The position numbers and the translations under genes were made by a program. This document shows positions 18,399-26,548 of a stretch of DNA of 64,000 nucleotides, one piece after another. Below the pieces are notes generated by a model, which had not been told where the DNA came from, made no database searches, and worked only from the letters and a program-made list of their open reading frames with translations. The stretch is from Pseudomonas plecoglossicida NBRC 103162 = DSM 15088 (GTDB taxonomy: Bacteria > Pseudomonadota > Gammaproteobacteria > Pseudomonadales > Pseudomonadaceae): NCBI RefSeq assembly GCF_000730665.1, contig NZ_BBIV01000014.1:95038-159037 (forward strand), read 5' to 3'. Each line of letters opens with the position of its first letter. Within the stretch, counting starts at the first letter, position 1.

Positions 18399-18415
18399 AG
18401 CAGCATTCATGCCAA
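18399..18415 (-). promoter_or_regulatory. Sigma-54 (-24/-12) promoter of the flgB operon
   Basis: On the minus strand TTGGCATGAATGCTGCT matches the RpoN consensus TGGCACG-N4-TTGCT at most positions, with the diagnostic GG-N10-GC spacing. It lies 42 bp before the flgB ATG, which would give a leader of about 30 nt. LafK, the sigma-54 activator of the locus, would be the expected activator. Confidence 0.6.
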
Positions 18416-18454
18416 CGCCGAAAAAAAATTAACCTACTGATTTAAAAGAACTTA

Positions 18455-19264
18455 ATGAATCGAAAGCCAATTAAAGAAGCAATTTCACTTCCGCTTTTTG
18501 CAATCATCAGAGCATGCCGGGGAAGTAACTTTTCCGCATCGCGCGAATTGATGGCCCTGCTGCTCATTACCCTGCCGACAACAACATGGGGTGACAGCGA
18601 ACTCAATGTGCAGATCGAAGAGGCCACCAGAGGACACCTGGAGCAACGTCTTGGCGCCCAGGCGCAACGCGAGCACTGGCAAGGCATGCGCTTCACCCAG
18701 AAACTGCTTGCCTTACCGCCTGATGCGCCTACAGCGGCCTGTACTGCCCCCTTGACGGTTCGTGCGACCACTGAGAGTGCAACGCTCGCCGAGCGACAGC
18801 GCCTGGACCTGCTGTGCACGGCGCAGCCGGGCTGGCGCTTGACGGTAACAGTGCAGGTCAGCGTATTCGTTCAGGCGGTCGTTGCAGCCAAAATCCTGGA
18901 GCGAGGGGGGGTAATCACAGCCGACATGCTTGAACGGCGGGAAGTGAGCGTGAGCAAAAACAGTCGAGGCCTTTTCAGTCAAGCCGATGAAGTCATCGGC
19001 CTGAGCGCCAAGCGCCGGATTCGCAGCCAGCAGGTGCTCAATCAGGGCATGCTGGTCTCGCCCTGGCTGGTCCGGCGCGGCGAGCGCGTCAGGATGGTTG
19101 CCCGCCATGGCGAAATTCAGGCTGTCACTCAGGGCGAGGCACTAAAGGACGGACGCAGTGGCCAAGTGATCCAGGTGAAGAACCTTGCCAGCGGCAGCAT
19201 CATTGACGCCCAGGTCACCGAGCCTGGCACGGTAACCAGCACCTTCATCCCTTCGCAAAAATAA
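18455..19264 (+). CDS. flgA: Flagellar P-ring assembly chaperone FlgA, lateral
   Basis: This product of up to 269 residues is the periplasmic chaperone for P-ring formation. The C-terminal SAF-like domain is clear: AAKILERGGVITADMLERREVSVSKNSRG, then RIRSQQVLNQGMLVSPWLVRRGERVRMVA, and NLASGSIIDAQVTEPGTV. The N-terminus is less sure. From 18455 it begins MNRKPIKEAISLPLFAII, while the hydrophobic stretch LMALLLITLP before TTTWGDS looks more like the signal core, so a start at ATG 18551 is possible. It is transcribed divergently from flgB, away from flgMN, unlike most flagellar loci. Confidence 0.87.
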   Translation: MNRKPIKEAISLPLFAIIRACRGSNFSASRELMALLLITLPTTTWGDSELNVQIEEATRGHLEQRLGAQAQREHWQGMRFTQKLLALPPDAPTAACTAPLTVRATTESATLAERQRLDLLCTAQPGWRLTVTVQVSVFVQAVVAAKILERGGVITADMLERREVSVSKNSRGLFSQADEVIGLSAKRRIRSQQVLNQGMLVSPWLVRRGERVRMVARHGEIQAVTQGEALKDGRSGQVIQVKNLASGSIIDAQVTEPGTVTSTFIPSQK

Positions 19265-19277
19265 ATTCCGACAGCTA

Positions 19278-19305
19278 TTTAAGTCCACCGCACAGCATGT
19301 CGCCT
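19278..19305 (+). promoter_or_regulatory. Putative LafS (sigma-28) promoter of the flagellin gene
   Basis: TTTAAGTC, 14 bp, then TCGCCT lies 71 bp upstream of the lafA ATG. Nearly the same arrangement (TTTAAGTC-N13-TCGCCT) lies upstream of flgM at 29361-29387. Flagellin and flgM are the classic sigma-28 targets. The match to the standard GCCGATAA -10 box is poor and the spacing is longer than usual, so this is inferred from the shared motif. Confidence 0.35.
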
Positions 19306-19376
19306 TGGGTAGTCAGGGGGGAGTGAACCTCTTCCCCACAACCCACTTACTGATTGACTAACAAGGGACACACCTC

Positions 19377-20378
19377 ATGCCACTTTCGATTCATACCAAC
19401 CATGGAGCACTTACCTCCATCAACGTTCTCAACAGGACCAGCCACGACATGGTCATCAGCCAGCAGCGCCTGGCCACTGGCTATCGCATCAATGGGGCAG
19501 CTGATAACCCCGCCGGCCTGCAAATCGCCAGCCGTCTAAACGCACAAAGCCGTGGCATGGAGGTCGCCGGGCGCAACATCGCCGATGCCACGTCCATGCT
19601 GCAAACCGCCGACAGCGGACTCGAAGAAGTCGGCAACATGCTGCTCCGCATGAAAGACCTGGCCACCCAGGCTGCCAACGGCACGAACGGTACCTCAGAC
19701 CGCAAAGCGATGCAGAAGGAATACGACGAGCTGGGTAAAGAGTTGTACAACATCCTGGAGAATACCCGCTTCAACGACGAGCAGCTATTCGGCACTAAAG
19801 GCGGGGAAAGCAAGCTCAGTAAGGCGATCGATTTCCAGACTGGCGCCAGCGCTGACGAGAAACTGAAATTCGACGCTAGCGCTTTGCTTACTAATCTGCG
19901 CGAGACTTTGCTCCAAGCAACCGAGAAATTCGATCCGCAAAAGGTAGCCAACGACCTTCAGGCAAGAAAAACCCCGGCTGAGAATGCACTCGAAGCAGCG
20001 AGGCAGAACCCGAATCCAGATCCGGCAGCTATAGCCGCACTGGAAAAGGCACTGAAAGAGGCGAGCGCAGAAGCCGGCAACGAAATCAGCGACAACGTGA
20101 ATGCCTCCAATTCGATCAGCACACTGACGAAGGCACTGGATTCTGTCGGCGAGATGCGCGCCTCGTTCGGTGCCAATCTCAACCGTCTGACGCACATCGA
20201 CAACAACTTGAGCAACGTTAGAGATAAAACCGACGTCGCCCGTGGCCGTATCATGGATACCGACTACGCCCAGGAAAGCGCCAATAACGCCAAGAACATG
20301 ATGCGGGCCCAGGCCACCATGTCAATGCTGCAAAATGACAGGCAGATGTCAGGCATGGTCCTCAACCTGCTTCGATAA
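19377..20378 (+). CDS. lafA: Lateral flagellin LafA
   Basis: This 333-residue filament subunit has both conserved flagellin ends. The N-terminal D0/D1 helices hold QQRLATGYRINGAADNPAGL (about 29-48) and the C-terminal ones hold SNVRDKTDVARGRIMDTDYA (about 279-298), ending MSGMVLNLLR. Between them, residues about 165-235 are a charged, Ala-rich, helical stretch with RQNPNPDP, in place of normal beta-rich D2/D3 domains. The size is small for a Pseudomonas flagellin and fits lateral flagellins. A ribosome binding site (AAGGGA) precedes ATG 19377. It stands alone between flgA and lafZ, with a terminator just after it. Confidence 0.93.
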   Translation: MPLSIHTNHGALTSINVLNRTSHDMVISQQRLATGYRINGAADNPAGLQIASRLNAQSRGMEVAGRNIADATSMLQTADSGLEEVGNMLLRMKDLATQAANGTNGTSDRKAMQKEYDELGKELYNILENTRFNDEQLFGTKGGESKLSKAIDFQTGASADEKLKFDASALLTNLRETLLQATEKFDPQKVANDLQARKTPAENALEAARQNPNPDPAAIAALEKALKEASAEAGNEISDNVNASNSISTLTKALDSVGEMRASFGANLNRLTHIDNNLSNVRDKTDVARGRIMDTDYAQESANNAKNMMRAQATMSMLQNDRQMSGMVLNLLR

Positions 20379-20390
20379 ACGCAGCCCATA

Positions 20391-20418
20391 CGCCCTCGAC
20401 GCGACTCGGGGGCGTTTT
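20391..20418 (+). terminator. Terminator after flagellin
   Basis: CGCCCTCGA (20391-20399) pairs with TCGGGGGCG (20406-20414) with one mismatch and is followed by TTTT. It lies 13 bp after the lafA stop codon and would end a strongly transcribed flagellin message. Confidence 0.65.
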
Positions 20419-20897
20419 GAGCAAGGTGATCTACCACTACTTGCTCCTTCCAGCCTTAAATTCAGACCTCTGGCACCCTTAGTCCGTATTAAGAGCTACG
20501 CCACCGCTCCCTTTTCATAATTAGATGGGAGCGATACTGTACTTGCTTCTCCTCTCGCAACGCCAAGCGCGCCCCCCCAAAAAAGATCGACGCCCATCAT
20601 GCATCCGGGTTTCTGGCCGCCCGTCCGTTCCGAGGAGGAAAAGAGCACGTCAGGCGAGGTGCGCCTTTTGAAACGGTCACTCGGTTATCCAGTACACAGG
20701 GCTCCGCCTCTATCCGCCACACGGAACCGCTACACAACAGCGCCCTGCCCGCCAGGCTCGCTGTACCCTCGAAAGCTCAAGAATTGCCTTGCAGTAAATT
20801 CAGCCAATTCAATAGGTAATTAAGAATTTCCTTGCATCAACCTCAGGCCATCCAATAAAAAAATAAGGCTCTTCCTACAACCATCTCGAACTTTTCC
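20419..20897. other. Gene-free stretch between lafA and lafZ
   Basis: About 480 bp without a believable gene. A frame at 20599-20823 shows no coding character. The right part (20800-20897) is AT-rich and must hold the lafZ leader and promoter; no clear -35/-10, sigma-28 or GG-N10-GC site was found. Confidence 0.5.
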
Positions 20898-21683
20898 ATG
20901 ACCACATTTTTTCCGAACATAAGGACCGGTCACAGCGAGCACGCCGCTATTTTCTGCCCGGTGTTTCACACACTGACAGTACTCAAAGGAGAGGAAACTG
21001 AGAAAATCGAGCTGGGATATGCCGGCGGCCGTTTGCTGGCTCGGCTGATGCAGGAGCCCGGGCAGTTAGTACCTCGCGCAACACTGATCGCCCATGCCTG
21101 GAGTGACCGTATTGTCGGTCAGGGCAGCCTTAACCAACAGGTGTATACGCTGCGCAAAATACTCGGTGATGAAAAGAGCCGCCAGATCATTCAAACCGTC
21201 CCCAGGCGCGGCTACCTGCTCAACCCTGCCTTTCTGGTCGCCGCTGCTCCAGCGCCTGCGCCGGTTACTGAAACGTTCGAAAACCCGCTTGATGGCACTG
21301 CGCAGCGGCCAGCGCCAAACAATCAACCCGCGGTACGATCGAACACACGGCGCACGCGGACAGTGGCCATCGTATTGGCCACGCTCCTGCTGGGCTATTT
21401 GTACGCTGCATTGCCAAGCCAACACTTCCCCGAGCGCCTGCAGGGCACTGAGAATACGAACAATCGCCCACCCCAGACGCCGAAGCTGATCAGCCCCCCA
21501 CAGACACTCACCGAACGCCTGATCAAACTTCAAACGGAGCGAAAAACCGGTCGCATTGGTGATACGTCGACAGGGAAGCCGTTAAATACCCCCGGGCAAC
21601 CCAGCGAGAACTGCACCATCACCCTGCATGATAGCGTCCCCCCTGATCTGAGCGACAACCGGCTGCGCGAATGTGTCTATTGA
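20898..21683 (+). CDS. lafZ: LafZ-like transmembrane transcriptional regulator (ToxR/CadC type)
   Basis: This 261-residue protein has an N-terminal winged helix-turn-helix (about 20-110; GRLLARLMQEPGQLVPRATL, then LNQQVYTLRKILGDEKSRQI and VPRRGYLL). A proline-rich linker follows, then one TM helix (about 155-173, VAIVLATLLLGYLYAALPS) and a short C-terminal periplasmic tail. This is the ToxR/CadC plan, in which a membrane-bound factor binds DNA directly. In E. coli Flag-2 the corresponding gene, lafZ, lies just before lafA and is called a transmembrane regulator; here it lies just after it. Its target and signal are unknown. The name is by domain plan and position. Confidence 0.75.
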   Translation: MTTFFPNIRTGHSEHAAIFCPVFHTLTVLKGEETEKIELGYAGGRLLARLMQEPGQLVPRATLIAHAWSDRIVGQGSLNQQVYTLRKILGDEKSRQIIQTVPRRGYLLNPAFLVAAAPAPAPVTETFENPLDGTAQRPAPNNQPAVRSNTRRTRTVAIVLATLLLGYLYAALPSQHFPERLQGTENTNNRPPQTPKLISPPQTLTERLIKLQTERKTGRIGDTSTGKPLNTPGQPSENCTITLHDSVPPDLSDNRLRECVY

Positions 21684-21730
21684 TGCACCCCGCCCAGCCT
21701 GCTTACCCAAAGCAGCGCGCATCGATCGCA

Positions 21731-22639
21731 CTATTCAATTTTTTGCGCCCTGGGCGCGCCAGGTTCGACAAAATCGGCCGCATGGCCGGTGTAGCGTACA
21801 TACCGCTCACTGAACAATTGCCGATACAAGGCCTCTGCTTGGCTGGTCAACAATAGCAATTCAATCCGTCGATTGGCACCGCTGAGCGGCTCATCGCTAC
21901 GCAAGAGCATCTGATCGGCCTGGGCTGACACTTGCAGAATACCGGTCGCGGGCAAGCCGGCTGCGACCAGTACGGCGCGCGCCGACAAGGCCCGCTCGCC
22001 TGACAAATTCCAGTTGTCATAACCACCAGCGCCTCGATAGGGTGTGGCGTCGGTGTGTCCACTGATAATCAGTTTGTTCTCGACCTTGAGCAACTCCGTG
22101 GCCAAGGCAGCCAGCAGGGCACGAAAATGAGGATTTAACTGGGCACTGCCACGCTCGAACATGAAGCGTCGTTCGTCGTCCTTGATCAGGATACGCAAGC
22201 CCTGGGGTACCACCTGCACCTGGACGTTGGCCAGGGCGTCTGCGCGCTCGGCCAACAGACTCATCAGCCTGGCCAGTGTCTGCAACTCGGCTTCGCTGTC
22301 GTAGCGTTCTGCGGCCTGCCCGGCATCCTCAATATCATGGGGCTCTCTGGACCGCTCGGGATTTTGCACCAGACCGACGAAGTCGATCGGCTCTCGGCTG
22401 ACACTGTCAAAAATACCAAGACCACCCTGCACAACCGTAGCGCCATGTTCAACCGTCGGTGTTCTGAGTTGCTCATCGATCTGCGGCTGGATGATCCACA
22501 ACACCATGAACAGCGCCATCATCGCCAGGGTAAAGTCGGCAAATGCGACCTTCCAGGCACCAGACTGCTGCTCAGCATGGCCACGCTTGCTACGGCGCTT
22601 GACGATAACCCGTTCGCCTTGCTCGGCACGTAGGCTCAT
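21731..22639 (-). CDS. lafU: Lateral flagellar motor protein MotB-like (LafU)
   Basis: This 302-residue stator subunit has a single TM helix near the N-terminus (about 29-50). It contains the proton-carrying Asp, D35, in WKVAFADFTLAMMALFMVLW. The C-terminal OmpA-like peptidoglycan-binding domain carries ISGHTDATPY, then NWNLSGERALSARAVLVAAGL, and ANRRIELLLL. It anchors MotA/LafT to the cell wall and couples ion flow to rotation. It is the last gene of the fliD operon and overlaps motA by 4 bp. No MotX/MotY partners are seen, which favours proton over sodium drive. Confidence 0.9.
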   Translation of the reverse strand: MSLRAEQGERVIVKRRSKRGHAEQQSGAWKVAFADFTLAMMALFMVLWIIQPQIDEQLRTPTVEHGATVVQGGLGIFDSVSREPIDFVGLVQNPERSREPHDIEDAGQAAERYDSEAELQTLARLMSLLAERADALANVQVQVVPQGLRILIKDDERRFMFERGSAQLNPHFRALLAALATELLKVENKLIISGHTDATPYRGAGGYDNWNLSGERALSARAVLVAAGLPATGILQVSAQADQMLLRSDEPLSGANRRIELLLLTSQAEALYRQLFSERYVRYTGHAADFVEPGAPRAQKIE

Positions 22640-23508
22640 AGCGGCCCCCGCTCGTCTTCATAACTGGTGACCCATTTTTCCAGGTGTTTGAACGCTGGCT
22701 TGACATCCTGTTCAATCAGTTTCCGACCAGCATCCACAGCCAGCAGGGTCGGCTTGCCGGCAACATGGGCCACCAACGTGGTGCGGACACATTCAAGGGC
22801 CGAGAGCTCAGTGCGAATGCGCTGCGTCATGGCATTGCTCATGGGTTCCATCAGGCAATAGCAAAGGAAGATGCCCAGGAAGGTTCCCACCAGCGCAGCG
22901 GCCACATGAGTCCCGATCTCTGCAACTGACCCGCCGATGCTGTCCATGGTGGTGATGATGCCCAGAATCGCCGCCAGGATACCGAACCCCGGCATGGCCT
23001 CACCAACCTTGTGCAGCGAGCGCGACGGCAACAGCAGAGTGTCATGCATGGCATCAAGCTCCTGCTCCAGAAAGCCTTCCAGTTCGTGGGCTTTGATCTT
23101 GCCCATGGCCATCAGGCGGAAGTTGTCGGCGATGAACGCCATCAGGTTTTTTTCCTGAAGGATGAGCGGGTACTTGGCAAACAGCTCGCTTTGATCCGGC
23201 TCCTCGATGTGCGCATCCAACGCCCTGAGGCCACCGATCTCTACGGTTTCAAGCAGTTCATACAGCACCATCAGCAACTGACGCTGAAACTCTTCGCCGC
23301 GCCGCTTGAATGAGAAAATGCCTTTGATTTGCGAGCACATTTCCAGCAGTACTTCCTTCGGATTGCCGATGATCAGACTCCCCAGCGCCGCCCCCAGTAC
23401 AATGATCACTTCTGCGGGCTGCCATAACACCGATACACCTCCCCCGCTCGTAACGAAACCGCCCAGCACGCAGCCGATAATAATTAAAGCGCCCAGAATT
23501 TTTTGCAC
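22636..23508 (-). CDS. lafT: Lateral flagellar motor protein MotA-like (LafT)
   Basis: This 290-residue inner-membrane stator subunit has four TM segments: two at the N-terminus (LGALIIIGCVLGGFVTSGGG and AEVIIVLGAALGSLIIGNP) and two at about 165-225 (MPGFGILAAILGIITTMDSIG and VAAALVGTFLGIFLCYCLMEP). The GFGILAAVLGI-type motif and the cytoplasmic loop that contacts FliG are present. It works with MotB/LafU as the torque generator. The start is GTG 23508, 2 bp after fliA ends. Confidence 0.92.
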   Translation of the reverse strand: MQKILGALIIIGCVLGGFVTSGGGVSVLWQPAEVIIVLGAALGSLIIGNPKEVLLEMCSQIKGIFSFKRRGEEFQRQLLMVLYELLETVEIGGLRALDAHIEEPDQSELFAKYPLILQEKNLMAFIADNFRLMAMGKIKAHELEGFLEQELDAMHDTLLLPSRSLHKVGEAMPGFGILAAILGIITTMDSIGGSVAEIGTHVAAALVGTFLGIFLCYCLMEPMSNAMTQRIRTELSALECVRTTLVAHVAGKPTLLAVDAGRKLIEQDVKPAFKHLEKWVTSYEDERGPL

Positions 23509-23510
23509 GT

Positions 23511-24245
23511 TCAGTTACTCTTGGTTAGACAAGCACAAGCCTTTTCGATGGCCTGCTTACTCAACTGACAGACCCGGGCGTCACTGACGTTCAGCACCAA
23601 GCCAATTTCTTTAAGATTCAGTTCATGCTGGTAGTACAGCGTCAGCACCAAACGCTCGCGCTCATCGAGATGGTCCAGCGCCTGCGCCAACAAACGCTCG
23701 CCAAGTACCAGGTCCTCAACACTGGTACCGCTCTGAAGAAACCCTCGATCGGGATCCAGGAGCAGTGTATCGAGGCTTTCGATGGCTTCCGCCGCCTCGG
23801 CTTGCAGATAGGACTGGTACTGCGCATGGTTCAAGCCGGTGGCCTCGAGCACCTCTACATCCTTAGGCTGGCGGCCTAATCTGCGACTGAGCTGGCGTAC
23901 TGCGTCGCGGACCTTGTGCGCCTGTTGCCGCAGCCGCCGTGGACGCCAGTCCTGCCGACGCAGCTCGTCGAGAATGGCCCCACGAATGCGCATCGCGGCA
24001 AACCGGGCAAACTGCTCATCGGGCACGCCATAGCGACGCAGCCCCTCGAGCAGCCCCATCAAGCCAATCTGCTCCATGTCGTCACGGTCGAGGACTTGGC
24101 TGGCCTGTATCGATAGCTGATTGACAATGCGCTTGACCAGCGGTAGGTAGTCCATCAACCAACGCTGCTCGGCGCCTGGCAACAATGGGGGCGACAAAGC
24201 GTCGCGGGGATCTGGACCGTAAGCGACCAACCAGTTGTCGTCCAT
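23511..24245 (-). CDS. lafS: Flagellar sigma factor sigma-28 (FliA/LafS)
   Basis: This 244-residue sigma-70-family factor has regions 2, 3 and 4 in order. Region 2 is LPLVKRIVNQLSIQ...DRDDMEQIGLMGLLEGLRRY and FARFAAMRIRGAILDELRRQDW; region 3 follows with RLGRQPKDVEVLEATGL; region 4 is LDERERLVLTLYYQHELNLKEIGLVLNVSDARVCQLSKQAI. It should direct transcription of lafA and flgM after hook completion and be held by FlgM (29048-29329). ATG 24245 starts 7 bp after fliL; an upstream in-frame start at 24287 is poor. It sits inside the fliD operon, whose promoter looks sigma-54-dependent. Confidence 0.93.
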   Translation of the reverse strand: MDDNWLVAYGPDPRDALSPPLLPGAEQRWLMDYLPLVKRIVNQLSIQASQVLDRDDMEQIGLMGLLEGLRRYGVPDEQFARFAAMRIRGAILDELRRQDWRPRRLRQQAHKVRDAVRQLSRRLGRQPKDVEVLEATGLNHAQYQSYLQAEAAEAIESLDTLLLDPDRGFLQSGTSVEDLVLGERLLAQALDHLDERERLVLTLYYQHELNLKEIGLVLNVSDARVCQLSKQAIEKACACLTKSN

Positions 24246-24252
24246 GGTCGCT

Positions 24253-24720
24253 TTACTGCGCCAGCCACTTGCTGACCAGCACTCCACTGAAGGGTATCTG
24301 CATTCCCTTGGCGGTGAAATCCCTGGCCAGCTCAGCGTTCAAACGTTGCTGAACTTCATTGATCCGCATGGCTTTCAATTCGCCGAGCGGGAGGCTCGAC
24401 AGCGAGGCGATCACCGAATGGCGCACCAGTGGCTCAAGCTGTTTGAACAGGCCGGCCTGCTCGTTCTTGTCCACCTGCAGCGCGAGATCAAGGACGAAGT
24501 AATGCTCGCGGTCCTCACCTGGCAGGTTCAACACGATTTTTTCCACAGGGTAGAACGCGTACTCGGAAATATCTCGCTGAGCAGGTTTGACGTCGCCCAA
24601 CTCAGCCAGCGAAACCGCTGCAGGCATAGCGTTCAGATACAGGTAGACGAAAACTCCGCCGCCCACGGTAATTACCAGGTTCAGCCCGACCACTAACAAA
24701 ATGACACGCGATATTGACAT
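24253..24720 (-). CDS. lafF: FliL-like basal-body protein (LafF)
   Basis: This 155-residue protein has one N-terminal TM helix (ILLVVGLNLVITVGGGVFVYLYL) followed by a periplasmic domain of FliL type (KIVLNLPGEDREHYFVLDLALQVD, ending with DFTAKGMQIPFSGVLVSKWL). FliL proteins associate with the stator and raise torque or stator stability. ATG 24720 begins directly before the TM helix; an upstream start at 24774 adds residues that do not look conserved. The position between fliK and fliA is that of lafF. Confidence 0.8.
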   Translation of the reverse strand: MSISRVILLVVGLNLVITVGGGVFVYLYLNAMPAAVSLAELGDVKPAQRDISEYAFYPVEKIVLNLPGEDREHYFVLDLALQVDKNEQAGLFKQLEPLVRHSVIASLSSLPLGELKAMRINEVQQRLNAELARDFTAKGMQIPFSGVLVSKWLAQ

Positions 24721-24783
24721 GAGTGTTTCTAATCCATTTAAAACTGAGTGGTGAATTTGGTGTACGGCTGACAATTACGCGTA

Positions 24784-25851
24784 CTAAACCGTGACGAGCA
24801 CATCGCTAGGCCGTTGCCTGTCCGTTACGGTCGAGGGTTGTTCCTCCGCACGGGCTGCGGAAATGGTTGCGTCGCGACGCGACTGACGCGGCTGGTCGCG
24901 CGACTGACGCCCCTGGCTATCGGAAACCTGCACGCTGACTGGCAGCGAACTCTGTTCCAGCAGATCCAGGCGCAAGCGCTCGCTCGTGGCATTCAGCAGA
25001 CGCACAACATCACTTTGAGCTGCCGACAGATGAACGCTCAGGCGACCAGACTCATGAGTGATGAAAATCTCCAGGCTACCCAGTTCCGGTGGATCCAGGC
25101 GAATGGTCGCCTGTTGCAGCCGTTGTTGAAGCTGGACCTCAACCGTTTCGCGAAGCGCGTGCAGCATTTGCTCACCCCAACGCGCCTGCGGCGCGGCAAG
25201 CTTGAGCTGGCGGTCAAACACCTGCTCGGCAAGTGCATCGACAGTTGGCGCTCGGGCATCCACACTGACCGACTCAACGTTGAATATCGCGTCCATGTGC
25301 ATAGCTGCCCTCGCCGGCGCCGGCTGAATGGACACTGATGACGCCAGCGTCGTCCGTGCCTGCTTGTCCGTCAGCTTGCCGAGCAGAAACCCCATGTGCA
25401 CGTTTTCGTGCCCCTCGACCACCTCATTATCTGCAGCCTGGTCAGCAACCTGCAGCGTTGTTTCAAGCTGGGTCAGCGCCTGCGGGCCACCCCGCGCAAG
25501 AGGTGTTGAAGGCGGAGAGTCCCGGGCCTGCACCTGCAACGACTGCTGACTCAACATCATGGCCAACCAATGCTGCGGGCTCACTACCGGCACCGGTTCA
25601 GGTTCTGACTCAGCCTCAGACTCAGACTCAGCCTTACGCTCGACCTGCACTTGACCTTCATCGCTAGCGTCCATACTGCTGCTCACCAACCTCTGCGTTT
25701 CAAATGGCGCCGATGGCTCAGCAGAGACAGATATCTGGGGGTCTTGCAGCAACAACTCAAAGCTGTCGCCCGGCAGCGTCGTCTTCGGTAACACCTCGAA
25801 CAATGGTTCGACCGGGGCGACGCCACCCATCAGCGGGAGTGAAACGCTCAT
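24784..25851 (-). CDS. lafE: Hook-length control protein FliK-like (LafE)
   Basis: This 355-residue exported protein measures hook length and switches export specificity. The N-terminal two thirds are variable, with an acidic repeat of Glu/Ser (about 83-92) and Gln-rich parts. The C-terminal domain (about 230-320) has the FliK pattern LQQRLQQATIRLDPPELGSLEI and then SGRLSVHLSAAQSDVVRLLNATSERLRLDLLEQSSLPVSVQV. The C-terminal tail is basic and Arg-rich. It interacts with FlhB (39855-40985). It lies between fliT and fliL in the fliD operon, as lafE does. Confidence 0.85.
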   Translation of the reverse strand: MSVSLPLMGGVAPVEPLFEVLPKTTLPGDSFELLLQDPQISVSAEPSAPFETQRLVSSSMDASDEGQVQVERKAESESEAESEPEPVPVVSPQHWLAMMLSQQSLQVQARDSPPSTPLARGGPQALTQLETTLQVADQAADNEVVEGHENVHMGFLLGKLTDKQARTTLASSVSIQPAPARAAMHMDAIFNVESVSVDARAPTVDALAEQVFDRQLKLAAPQARWGEQMLHALRETVEVQLQQRLQQATIRLDPPELGSLEIFITHESGRLSVHLSAAQSDVVRLLNATSERLRLDLLEQSSLPVSVQVSDSQGRQSRDQPRQSRRDATISAARAEEQPSTVTDRQRPSDVLVTV

Positions 25852-25854
25852 GAC

Positions 25855-26172
25855 CTAAGCCACTCCCTGGTCGCTGCCGGCCAGAAAGTAAGCAGTACGC
25901 CCTTCGCTGTGCTCGATATGCCGGTTGAGGACGCTGCGCAAACGCTCAGACTCGACACGACCGGCCTCCAGCACTTGCGTATACCGCTGTCTGAACAGCG
26001 CCAGTTGACTGACGACCTCGCCTGCAATTGCTCCGCGGCCCTGCAACTGCTGCAACTCCAGGCGTATCACGCCATCGAGTTCGCCGATCGCTGCCCAGTC
26101 ACGCGCGAGCCACAGCTGACCCAGCCGAGACTGCAACAATGCGAGTCGATTACGATCATTTTCGGGCAGCAT
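25855..26172 (-). CDS. lafD: FliT-like flagellar chaperone (LafD)
   Basis: This 105-residue helical protein has no strong motif, but its position directly after fliS and its size match FliT, the chaperone for the filament cap FliD. In lateral loci the gene is lafD. ATG 26172 overlaps the end of fliS by 17 bp; the longer frame to 26331 gives Cys/Trp-rich nonsense and is not coding. The assignment is mostly by gene order. Confidence 0.65.
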   Translation of the reverse strand: MLPENDRNRLALLQSRLGQLWLARDWAAIGELDGVIRLELQQLQGRGAIAGEVVSQLALFRQRYTQVLEAGRVESERLRSVLNRHIEHSEGRTAYFLAGSDQGVA

Positions 26173-26539
26173 TGACACCCTCCCAGCCCTCGCGTAACTG
26201 CTCCAGCAGGTACACCACCTCATCCAGCCCCGGCAGCGACAGCGATACACTGACATCCACCAAACGGTGCAAACAGTAATCGTATAGTCGCGACAGCGAC
26301 TGCACGACCTCGCCCCCCATGTCGTAATCAAGGCAGCTGTTGAGTGCAGAGAGGATGTTCATGCATTTCTCCAGCGATTTCCCTTTTTGGGCGTAACGCT
26401 GGGCCTCGATATGCCCACGCGCGCGACTCAACTCATCGAGCAGGCCGTCGAACAGCACCAGAACCAGCTCATAGGGCGACGCTGAGCTGGCCCGGACTTC
26501 CAGATCGACCGTGCGATAGCTTTCATAGCTCTCATTCAT
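26156..26539 (-). CDS. lafC: Flagellin export chaperone FliS (LafC)
   Basis: This 127-residue protein binds flagellin in the cytoplasm before export. Typical FliS elements are YRTVDLEVRASSASPYELVLVLFDGLLDELSRARGHIE, then GKSLEKCMNILSALNSCLDYDMGGEV and LSRLYDYCLHRLVDVSVS. Its client here should be LafA. It starts 9 bp after fliD ends and overlaps fliT. Confidence 0.92.
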   Translation of the reverse strand: MNESYESYRTVDLEVRASSASPYELVLVLFDGLLDELSRARGHIEAQRYAQKGKSLEKCMNILSALNSCLDYDMGGEVVQSLSRLYDYCLHRLVDVSVSLSLPGLDEVVYLLEQLREGWEGVNAARK

Positions 26540-26548
26540 TTCTTGGGC

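Noticed and set aside
20599..20823. 74-codon frame between lafA and lafZ
   Set aside because: No ribosome binding site, no family pattern, and low-complexity composition.
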